DNA of 5,838 nucleotides from Chloroflexota bacterium (GTDB lineage: Bacteria > Chloroflexota > Anaerolineae > Anaerolineales > Villigracilaceae). The translations under genes were made by a program, and so were the position numbers. Location: assembly GCA_021823555.1 (NCBI GenBank), contig JAKANW010000174.1, positions 1 through 5,838 on the forward strand, written 5' to 3'. The number at the start of each line of letters is the position of its first letter. Within the stretch, counting starts at the first letter, position 1. The notes under the pieces were generated by a model. That model searched no databases. It saw only the letters and a program-made list of their open reading frames with translations, and had not been told where the DNA came from. This document shows positions 1 to 5,838 of the stretch, in pieces.

Positions 1-1
1 C

Positions 2-2284
2 GTGAAGGGCACGGGCAAACTCGCCAAACCGATCAAGGTCGCCTGGGCGAAGGAAGGTTCAACCTTGTACGACGGTCATGCCGAGGGTCTGGTGCTGACG
101 ACTCTTAAGCGCACGAAAATCCGCGGCGTGGATTCCTACTCGATGGTCTGTTCGGAAAAGGAACTCGGCATCTCCGAGGAACACGAGGGCATCATCCTGT
201 TGGATGACGATGCGCCTGTTGGCATGTCACTGGCCGATTACATGGGCGACGCCGCGCTCGACATCAGCATCCTGCCGAACATGGCGCGCAACGCCAACGT
301 GATCGGCATCGCGCGCGAACTGGCCACCATGACGGGCCGCCCGCTCCAGAAGCCGGTTATCCAGTATCCAACCTCGGGCAAGTCCATGGAGGGCAAAGTC
401 TCCATCGAGATCACAAACCCGGAACTCAACCCGCGCTTCGTGTTGGGGTTGATCCGGGACGTGGCAATAAAATCCAGCCCCTACCGGATCCAGCGCAGGC
501 TCAAGCTGGCAGGGATTCGCCCTATCAACAACATCGTGGACGCCACCAACTACGCCATGCTCGAGCTTGGCGAGCCATTGCACGCCTTCGATTACGACGT
601 GCTCGCATCTCGCGCAGAGCGGAGCGGCAGCGGAGACGAAGCGCATGTCACGATCATCACCCGCACCGCAAAGGACGGTGAGAAGCTCACCACGCTGGAT
701 GGCAACGAACGCACCCTGACCGCCACGAACGTGCTGGTTTGTGATGAGAAAGGCCCGCTCTCCATCGCGGGCGTGATGGGCGGCGCCGAGTCCGAGGTCA
801 CCGACAAGACCGTCAACATCCTGCTCGAAGGCGCGGCCTGGAACTTCATCAACATCCGCCGCACAGCCAAACAGCACAACCTGCCGTCCGAGGCGTCATT
901 CCGCTTCTCGCGTGGGGTGCACCCTGCCCTGGCCGAGACCGGCGTCCGGCGCGGCTTGCAGCTGATAGCAGAATGGTCGGGCGGCGCGGTCGCTCCCGGC
1001 CTGGTAGACAACTATCCGCTCCCGCCCACAGAGGCGGTGGTCGAGGTGACATCCAAAGATGTGAAGAGATTGCTCGGCATCGAACTCACATTGAAGGAAA
1101 TCTCCGACCTGCTCACGCGTCTTGAATTCAAATGCGAGATTACGGATCACGCATTACGTGTTACAACTCCACCGCATCGTCTCGACATCGGTGAAGGTAT
1201 CATCGGCGTAGCCGATGTGCTCGAAGAGGTGGCCCGCAGTTACGGCTACGACCGCATCCCAGAGACGCGCATCTCCGACCCGCTCCCGCCGCAGATCGGC
1301 AACCCGACCTTCGAATGGGAAGAGCGCGTTCGTGACATTCTCGTCAGCCTCGGCTTACAGGAGGTTGTCACGTATCGCATGACTTCGCCCGAACGCGAAG
1401 GCCGCCTGGTTATATACAGCGAGTACACCGCAATCGCCAATCCCATCACGCCCGAACGTCGCGTCCTGCGCCGCAGCCTCGTCGCTTCTGTGCTGGAGGC
1501 CGCCGAGAAGAACACCCGCGCCGAATCGCTGGCCTTGTTCGAACTGGGGCCCGTCTTCGAGCCGCGCAAAAATGACCCTTCAATACTCTCTATGGTCGCA
1601 GGGCAGGCTCTCCCGGACGAGCTGGGCAAACTTGCCCTTGTGATGACCGGCCTGCGCATCGCCACAGCCTGGGATGTGAAAGACTCGCCCGCCATGGATT
1701 TCTACGATATGAAGGGCCGCATCGAACTCCTTTTGAGCGGCCTCCGCTACACAGACGTTTCCTGCACTGTCGCGGGCGCTTCGCCTGCGCTCCCTCTGGT
1801 CGCTCCGCTCAGCGCGAGTTTACACCCAGGCAAGGCCGCCGAAGTAAAAGTCAACGGGCAAACGGTGGGTGTATTCGGCGAACTGCATCCGCTGGTGAAG
1901 GAGAAGTATGAGTTGGGCAGCGCCCCCGTCCTTGTGGCCGAATTCGACCTCGAAGCCCTGCGCGCCGCCGCGCCGACCTACGGCATCGCGCCCGTACCGG
2001 AATTCCCGCCGGTCTATGAGGATATCGCCGTCATCGTGGACGAATCAGTCGCCGCGTCGCGCGTCGAAGCGCTGATCAGGCAAACGGGCGGCAAGAACGT
2101 GACCGACGTTCGCTTGTTCGACCTTTATCGAGGAGAGCAGGTCGGGGCCGGGAAAAAGTCGCTGGCGTATAGTCTCACCTACCAGGCTGCTGATAAAACC
2201 ATGACCGACGCCGAGGCCGCCGCCATCCGCAACAAGATCGTCAAACGGTTGGAGCAAGAAGTGGGCGCAAAGTTGCGCAGTTAA
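2..2284 (+). CDS. pheT: Phenylalanyl-tRNA synthetase beta subunit (5' end cut off by window)
   Basis: Beta subunit of the cytoplasmic alpha2beta2 enzyme that charges tRNA-Phe with phenylalanine. The visible 760 residues show the family's domains in order. The second half of the EMAP-like tRNA-binding domain is at about 1-75 (motif SMVCSEKELGI at 47-57). The B3/B4 editing module is at about 165-335 (GIRPINNIVDATNY at 171-184, LHAFDYD, SIAGVMGGAESEVTD at 254-268, FRFSRGV at 300-306). B5 is at about 342-420 (PHRLDIGEG, EEVARSYGYDRIP). A catalytic-like core follows at about 425-660 (RVLRRSLVASVLEAAEKN), then a C-terminal FDX-ACB anticodon-binding domain at about 668-760 (PPVYEDIAVIVDE, LFDLYRGEQVGAGKKSLAY). 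Full-length PheT is about 800 residues, so roughly 50-70 N-terminal residues lie upstream; the GTG at 2 is simply the first codon in frame, not a believable start. It ends in TAA at 2282-2284, followed at once by a terminator. pheS is probably upstream, outside the window. Confidence 0.97.
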   Translation: MKGTGKLAKPIKVAWAKEGSTLYDGHAEGLVLTTLKRTKIRGVDSYSMVCSEKELGISEEHEGIILLDDDAPVGMSLADYMGDAALDISILPNMARNANVIGIARELATMTGRPLQKPVIQYPTSGKSMEGKVSIEITNPELNPRFVLGLIRDVAIKSSPYRIQRRLKLAGIRPINNIVDATNYAMLELGEPLHAFDYDVLASRAERSGSGDEAHVTIITRTAKDGEKLTTLDGNERTLTATNVLVCDEKGPLSIAGVMGGAESEVTDKTVNILLEGAAWNFINIRRTAKQHNLPSEASFRFSRGVHPALAETGVRRGLQLIAEWSGGAVAPGLVDNYPLPPTEAVVEVTSKDVKRLLGIELTLKEISDLLTRLEFKCEITDHALRVTTPPHRLDIGEGIIGVADVLEEVARSYGYDRIPETRISDPLPPQIGNPTFEWEERVRDILVSLGLQEVVTYRMTSPEREGRLVIYSEYTAIANPITPERRVLRRSLVASVLEAAEKNTRAESLALFELGPVFEPRKNDPSILSMVAGQALPDELGKLALVMTGLRIATAWDVKDSPAMDFYDMKGRIELLLSGLRYTDVSCTVAGASPALPLVAPLSASLHPGKAAEVKVNGQTVGVFGELHPLVKEKYELGSAPVLVAEFDLEALRAAAPTYGIAPVPEFPPVYEDIAVIVDESVAASRVEALIRQTGGKNVTDVRLFDLYRGEQVGAGKKSLAYSLTYQAADKTMTDAEAAAIRNKIVKRLEQEVGAKLRS

Positions 2285-2288
2285 TACC

Positions 2289-2326
2289 AATGGGATGCAA
2301 GTGATGCTTGCATCCCATTTTTGTTT
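2289..2326 (+). terminator. Rho-independent terminator after pheT
   Basis: A perfect 13-bp stem (2289-2301 with 2307-2319, left arm AATGGGATGCAAG) closes a 5-nt loop TGATG and runs straight into TTTTTGTTT. It begins 4 nt after the pheT stop codon, so it should end the pheT transcript. Confidence 0.9.
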
Positions 2327-2336
2327 GCCTTATACT
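2308..2336 (+). promoter_or_regulatory. Possible sigma70-like promoter for the small membrane protein gene
   Basis: TATACT at 2331-2336 matches the -10 consensus at five of six positions. Exactly 17 bp upstream is TTGCAT (2308-2313), which matches only the TTG of the -35 consensus and lies in the right arm of the pheT terminator. The predicted transcription start is near 2343, giving a leader of about 22 nt. A 7-nt direct repeat CTAATGA (2335-2341 and 2346-2352) follows; its meaning is unknown. The weak -35 keeps confidence modest. Confidence 0.4.
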
Positions 2337-2353
2337 AATGAAAACCTAATGAC

Positions 2354-2358
2354 AGGAG
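2354..2358 (+). promoter_or_regulatory. Ribosome binding site of the small membrane protein gene
   Basis: AGGAG lies 6 nt upstream of the ATG at 2365. It is the main evidence that this short ORF is really translated. Confidence 0.75.
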
Positions 2359-2364
2359 AAAAAG

Positions 2365-2673
2365 ATGAATAATAAAACTGTTGGCATTATCGCTACCGTG
2401 ATATCCGCATTGGTTTGTGGCTGTGCGGCAATCTTTGCCTGTATCTGGGGCGTTCTCATTGCAACCAATACGCCCTTGAACGTGACCTCGAATGGAGTGC
2501 AATCCGTCCAAACGCTTCCTGCACCGGTTGGATTTGTTCTCTTGTGCCTGTCGGTTCTGCTGATCCTTGTGCCGGCTGCAGTCGGATTCTTTACCCTGCG
2601 CAACAAGAAGCCGGCCCCTGCTGCTGCGACGGCAGCGCCGGGCAATGATGAACCGCTTCCGCCTGCATCGTAA
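2365..2673 (+). CDS. Small two-helix membrane protein of unknown function
   Basis: A 102-residue protein that I cannot assign to a named family. It has two hydrophobic segments, about residues 6-34 and 54-77, joined by a polar Thr/Asn/Val-rich loop (35-53). The tail after LRNKK (78-82) is rich in Ala and Pro with a few acidic residues. The basic residues after helix 2 suggest both ends are cytoplasmic and the short loop is outside. Cys18 and Cys20 fall in helix 1; VCGC faintly resembles a lipobox, but the hydrophobic stretch continues well past it, so a membrane helix is more likely than a lipidated cysteine. An AGGAG site precedes the ATG, terminators lie on both sides, and no partner gene is on the same strand, so it is probably a single-gene transcript. 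Coding status rests on the ribosome binding site, the clean two-helix pattern and the position between terminators. Confidence 0.8.
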   Translation: MNNKTVGIIATVISALVCGCAAIFACIWGVLIATNTPLNVTSNGVQSVQTLPAPVGFVLLCLSVLLILVPAAVGFFTLRNKKPAPAAATAAPGNDEPLPPAS

Positions 2674-2687
2674 TTGCTCGTCGTCAT

Positions 2688-2728
2688 AAAAGTATAGTGG
2701 CTGGTCTGTGACCAGCCACTATTTTGTT
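2688..2728. terminator. Bidirectional intrinsic terminator between convergent genes
   Basis: A perfect 13-bp stem (2694-2706 with 2710-2722, left arm ATAGTGGCTGGTC) closes a 3-nt loop TGT. On the plus strand it is followed by TTTTGTT and can end the small membrane protein transcript 20 nt after its stop. On the minus strand the same stem is followed by ACTTTT (complement of AAAA at 2688-2691) and lies about 57 nt past the stop of lipoprotein B, so it can also end the kamA operon. No other convincing terminator is seen between 2723 and 2779. Confidence 0.85.
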
Positions 2729-2779
2729 GATCCTCGCCGCAATGAGCAGGCAAAGCCTTGTGTGGATGCGGCCGGTCTC

Positions 2780-3583
2780 CTACTGGACTACGATGGTCAA
2801 GCTCATCGGGCAGAAAAGGTACTTGCCAATGTGTATGGCCCATTGCGTCGTATACGTACCCGGCGAGGATGGCGCCCGCATGTCAACCGGCAGGTCCACC
2901 CTGTCACCTGTAATAACGTTATAACCCAGGTTGTATCCAGTCTCCAGTTGGAAAAAATCGCCGCCCACGTAGATATAGTCGGTGCTGCCGGCATCCCAAT
3001 TGGAACCGGTATTCTCTACGATCCAACGGGCATTAAAGTTCTTCCCGGGTGGGAAAACGGTCCCATTATCTGGAACGACGCTGCTCACCTTGCAGGTAAA
3101 GTTATGGCCGGGAGTGCCATCACCGCCGCCGCCACCTCCCCCACCTCCACCCCCGCCGCCTCCACCCCTTTTCTGCTTGGTGGGCGTGGGCGGTTTACTG
3201 GTAGCCGTCCAGGTTGGGATGGTGAACACAAAGGTTGACGTGGATGTCGGTGTCACAGAGGCTGGCCTGGTGGGCAGCAACGTAACGGTGGGCGTCAAGG
3301 TAGGTGGAATGAGCGCGGCCGTTTGTGTCCCTGCCGCATTGGCCGTCAAAGCAATGGCAGTACCAATATCAGACGTTGGCTGAGGTTGCGATTGTGGGGC
3401 GAGGGCCGGCCCAACAGCAGCCGTCTGTGTAGAAGCAGCCCCGGACGTGGCAGCGATGGCAGTGCTGATGGAAAAGGAATCCATCGTCGGGGCGATCTCC
3501 GGGAAAAGCGAAGAAGTACAAGCGAACATCAGAATCGCTGTCATCAAAAAAACGTAGACAGATTTCCGTTTTTGCCTGTTCAT
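2780..3583 (-). CDS. Secreted, probably lipid-anchored protein B with poly-Gly linker and NBR1-type Ig-like domain
   Basis: A 267-residue exported protein. The ATG at 3583 is chosen over an in-frame ATG at 3607 because AGGAG (3590-3594) sits 6 nt before it and the protein then begins with a proper signal sequence: basic MNRQKRK, a hydrophobic stretch, then Cys22 (LMFAC). That lipobox is unusual (Met at -3, Phe at -2), so lipidation is likely but not certain. Next come an Ala/Thr/Gln-rich region with two related 17-residue units (41-57, 75-91), a Pro/Thr/Ser linker (about 93-135), basic KQKR, and 15 glycines (140-154). The C-terminal domain (about 160-267) resembles the NBR1-type Ig-like fold (WIVENTGSNWDAG, then a long hydrophobic-alternating end) and has Cys164 and Cys258, which could form a disulfide. 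It is the last gene of the kamA operon, 49 nt after lipoprotein A, and its paralogue. The molecular role is unknown; the Ig-like domain suggests binding at the cell surface. Confidence 0.88.
   Translation of the reverse strand: MNRQKRKSVYVFLMTAILMFACTSSLFPEIAPTMDSFSISTAIAATSGAASTQTAAVGPALAPQSQPQPTSDIGTAIALTANAAGTQTAALIPPTLTPTVTLLPTRPASVTPTSTSTFVFTIPTWTATSKPPTPTKQKRGGGGGGGGGGGGGGGDGTPGHNFTCKVSSVVPDNGTVFPPGKNFNARWIVENTGSNWDAGSTDYIYVGGDFFQLETGYNLGYNVITGDRVDLPVDMRAPSSPGTYTTQWAIHIGKYLFCPMSLTIVVQ
3122..3166 (-). repeat. 15-glycine codon tract in lipoprotein B
   Basis: Fifteen consecutive GGN codons encode residues 140-154. All four glycine codons occur (GGT, GGA, GGC, GGG) in mixed order, so this is not a simple triplet expansion. 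It joins the Pro/Thr linker to the Ig-like domain. The opposite strand reads as polyproline in one frame, which is a shadow. Confidence 0.9.
3311..3463 (-). repeat. Two related 17-residue Ala/Thr/Gln units in lipoprotein B
   Basis: Residues 41-57 (TAIAATSGAASTQTAAV) and 75-91 (TAIALTANAAGTQTAAL) agree at 12 of 17 positions and are offset by 34 residues. They look like short helices between the membrane anchor and the Pro/Thr linker. Lipoprotein A has one similar stretch around residues 38-56. Confidence 0.65.
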
Positions 3584-3589
3584 CGCCAA

Positions 3590-3594
3590 CTCCT
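3590..3594 (-). promoter_or_regulatory. Ribosome binding site that sets the start of lipoprotein B
   Basis: AGGAG read on the minus strand, 6 nt before the ATG at 3583. It lies inside the longer reading frame that begins at 3607 and so argues against that start. Confidence 0.75.
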
Positions 3595-3632
3595 GACGCC
3601 AAGTCACCCAACATCAAAGCGCTGGTTCCGAC

Positions 3633-4253
3633 CTACTTTACGACGATCGCAACGTAAGGGAAACAGAAGCCGCTGATCGTCCAGGTCATCACCTGGAAAC
3701 CCTTTTCGGCCGGGGCTTGGGCATCGAACACCACAGAGTAAGTCTTGCCTGGTTTGATCTCGGGAAGCTGCACGACCGTTGCGCTAGTCATCCGGGGGCC
3801 GCTATAGTACTTCAGGTCATAGCCTGCCGGCCAGGTCTCCGTCCCAGTGTTGACAATCGTCCACTTGACATCGAATGAGTCGCCGGGATGGAATTCTGTG
3901 TTATCACGCGGCCGCTGTCCCACGACATCGCACGCATACTTATAGGTGGGAGCGACGCCGCCGCCACTACTACCACCCCCCGAGGAAGGCGGTGTGACCA
4001 CAAACGGCGTGGCGGTCGGTAATATAGGCGTAATAGTAGCTGCAACGGTACTGGTAGGCTCGGTCGTTGACGTAATTGTTGGCTGTGCGGCCTGGGTCTG
4101 CGCATTCTGCGCCTCGACCGTCATCGCCACCGCGCTCGCGACCTGCTTTTGAACATCCGCCGGGTTCGGGGTAACCTGGGCGGGTGCGCAAGCCGCCAAC
4201 AGGAAAACGGCTGCCAGCAACAGGGAAATCGCCTTATACATCTTGGATATCAT
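3633..4253 (-). CDS. Lipoprotein A with C-terminal NBR1-type Ig-like domain
   Basis: A 206-residue exported lipoprotein. The ATG at 4253 is preferred over an upstream in-frame start at 4304 because GAGGAG (4260-4265) lies 6 nt before it and the signal peptide then starts cleanly. Residues 1-21 are a type II signal peptide with a canonical lipobox LAAC, predicting lipidation at Cys22. Next are an Ala/Thr/Gln-rich, probably helical stretch (about 33-57), a Thr/Pro-rich linker (about 58-90) and a short Gly/Ser spacer (92-99). The domain at about 104-206 fits the NBR1-type Ig-like family: WTIVNTGTETWPAGYDL at 131-147, PEIKPGKTYSVVFDAQAP, and a closing beta strand with VAIVVK. Cys108 and Cys197 may form a disulfide. 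The gene starts 16 nt after the kamA stop and ends 49 nt before its paralogue, lipoprotein B. It should sit on the outer face of the membrane. The ligand and exact role are unknown. Confidence 0.92.
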   Translation of the reverse strand: MISKMYKAISLLLAAVFLLAACAPAQVTPNPADVQKQVASAVAMTVEAQNAQTQAAQPTITSTTEPTSTVAATITPILPTATPFVVTPPSSGGGSSGGGVAPTYKYACDVVGQRPRDNTEFHPGDSFDVKWTIVNTGTETWPAGYDLKYYSGPRMTSATVVQLPEIKPGKTYSVVFDAQAPAEKGFQVMTWTISGFCFPYVAIVVK

Positions 4254-4259
4254 ACTTTT

Positions 4260-4265
4260 CTCCTC
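4260..4265 (-). promoter_or_regulatory. Ribosome binding site that sets the start of lipoprotein A
   Basis: GAGGAG read on the minus strand, followed by the 6-nt spacer AAAAGT and ATG. It lies 4 nt beyond the kamA stop codon (4270-4272), an arrangement that fits translational coupling between the two genes. Confidence 0.85.
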
Positions 4266-4269
4266 ATGG

Positions 4270-5613
<1,344 letters not shown>

Positions 5614-5620
5614 AGGATAG

Positions 5621-5626
5621 TCCTCC
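5621..5626 (-). promoter_or_regulatory. Ribosome binding site that sets the start of kamA
   Basis: GGAGGA read on the minus strand, then the 7-nt spacer CTATCCT and ATG at 5613. The in-frame TTG at 5628 overlaps the approach to this site and is unlikely to be the start. Confidence 0.85.
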
Positions 5627-5663
5627 AATAGGAAATAGTAATGGGAAACGCTAAAGTAGGAAT

Positions 5664-5747
5664 TTACGCGAGGACAGAAGCCAATGGAGGGTCGTGGTCG
5701 GGGCGGAAAAAACCCGCAAAAAACGACAATATTTGCACAGAACCCAT
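5664..5747 (-). CDS. Possible 27-codon leader ORF upstream of kamA
   Basis: An ATG at 5747 opens a 27-codon frame starting MGSVQILSFFAGFFRP and ending in TAA at 5664-5666, 50 nt before the kamA start. The ATG falls exactly where transcription from the predicted promoter should begin (7 nt after the -10), so if translated it would be leaderless; it has no Shine-Dalgarno sequence. It contains no lysine codon, so it is not an obvious lysine attenuator. It could be a chance ORF. Confidence 0.2.
   Translation of the reverse strand: MGSVQILSFFAGFFRPDHDPPLASVLA
5697..5727 (-). other. Possible stem-loop in the kamA leader RNA
   Basis: Read on the minus strand, GTCG (5724-5727) can pair with CGAC (5697-5700), and inside it GCGG (5714-5717) with CCGC (5703-5706). 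An asymmetric internal loop (six T against two C) and a T-rich terminal loop separate them. It does not look like a terminator, because no T-run follows the stem. Whether it folds or regulates is unknown. Confidence 0.3.
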
Positions 5748-5753
5748 GATTGT

Positions 5754-5782
5754 ATTGTAAGAGGAAACAAAGTGCGGGTCAA
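5754..5782 (-). promoter_or_regulatory. Sigma70-like promoter of the kamA operon
   Basis: On the minus strand TTGACC (5777-5782) is followed by a 17-nt spacer and TACAAT (5754-5759), each matching the consensus at five of six positions. A second TACAAT overlaps it (5749-5754) but would have a 22-nt spacer. Predicted transcription start is near 5747, giving a leader of about 134 nt before kamA. Confidence 0.75.
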
Positions 5783-5838
5783 TGATAGATTCGGCTGATT
5801 GCCTGTAGGGCAAGGGGGGCATTTTGAGTACAATAGAA

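Noticed and set aside
227..877. A 216-codon minus-strand ORF inside pheT, plus other minus-strand ORFs to 2290
   Set aside because: They lie wholly opposite a well-conserved synthetase gene, have no ribosome binding site I could see and no recognisable domain. They are shadows of GC-rich coding sequence.
2708..3238. A 176-codon plus-strand ORF
   Set aside because: It starts inside the bidirectional terminator and runs antisense to lipoprotein B; the protein has no recognisable pattern.
2982..3383. Plus-strand ORF with a long proline run
   Set aside because: It is the antisense reading of the glycine tract and linker of lipoprotein B, which has a signal sequence, domain and ribosome binding site on the other strand.
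5799..5813. Small hairpin TTGCC-TGTAG-GGCAA as a terminator
   Set aside because: The stem is only 5 bp and no T-run follows on either strand.
5651..5833. A 60-codon minus-strand ORF upstream of kamA
   Set aside because: It spans the predicted promoter and leader, lacks a ribosome binding site and has no domain-like pattern.
5829..5834. Plus-strand TACAAT at the window edge as a -10 box
   Set aside because: No -35 element lies 16-18 bp upstream, and the downstream sequence is outside the window.

Overview
The window appears to come from a GC-rich, free-living bacterium, most likely a Chloroflexota of the Anaerolineae type. The main pointer is a pair of secreted lipoproteins with Thr/Pro-rich linkers ending in NBR1-type Ig-like domains, an architecture I associate with that group. 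This placement is an inference from protein style; no marker for it was searched.

Layout. Positions 2-2284 (+) hold most of pheT, the phenylalanyl-tRNA synthetase beta subunit, cut at its 5' end by the window edge. A strong hairpin terminator (2289-2326) closes it. A small gene for a two-helix membrane protein of unknown function follows (2365-2673, +), with its own good ribosome binding site and a possible promoter inside and just after the pheT terminator. A near-symmetric hairpin at 2694-2722, with T-runs on both sides, sits between this gene and the oppositely oriented operon and probably stops transcription from both directions.

The rest is what looks like one complete minus-strand transcription unit: a sigma70-like promoter (TTGACC, 17 bp, TACAAT; 5754-5782), a leader of about 134 nt, kamA (lysine 2,3-aminomutase, 4270-5613), lipoprotein A (3633-4253), lipoprotein B (2780-3583) and the shared terminator. 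The gaps are 16 and 49 nt and each gene has a clear Shine-Dalgarno sequence, so co-transcription is likely. Starts were moved inward from the longest ORFs in all three genes because the Shine-Dalgarno sequences sit inside the longer versions.

The most interesting point is the pairing of a cytoplasmic radical-SAM/PLP enzyme that makes beta-lysine with two paralogous exported Ig-like lipoproteins, and with none of the usual beta-lysine partners (acetyltransferase ablB or lysine-fermentation genes). Because promoter and terminator both seem to be in view, these three genes may be the whole operon. Secondary points are a changed zinc-binding cluster in KamA, a 15-glycine linker in lipoprotein B, and a kamA leader with a possible leaderless upstream ORF and an anti-Shine-Dalgarno pairing. 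The rest of the window is ordinary.
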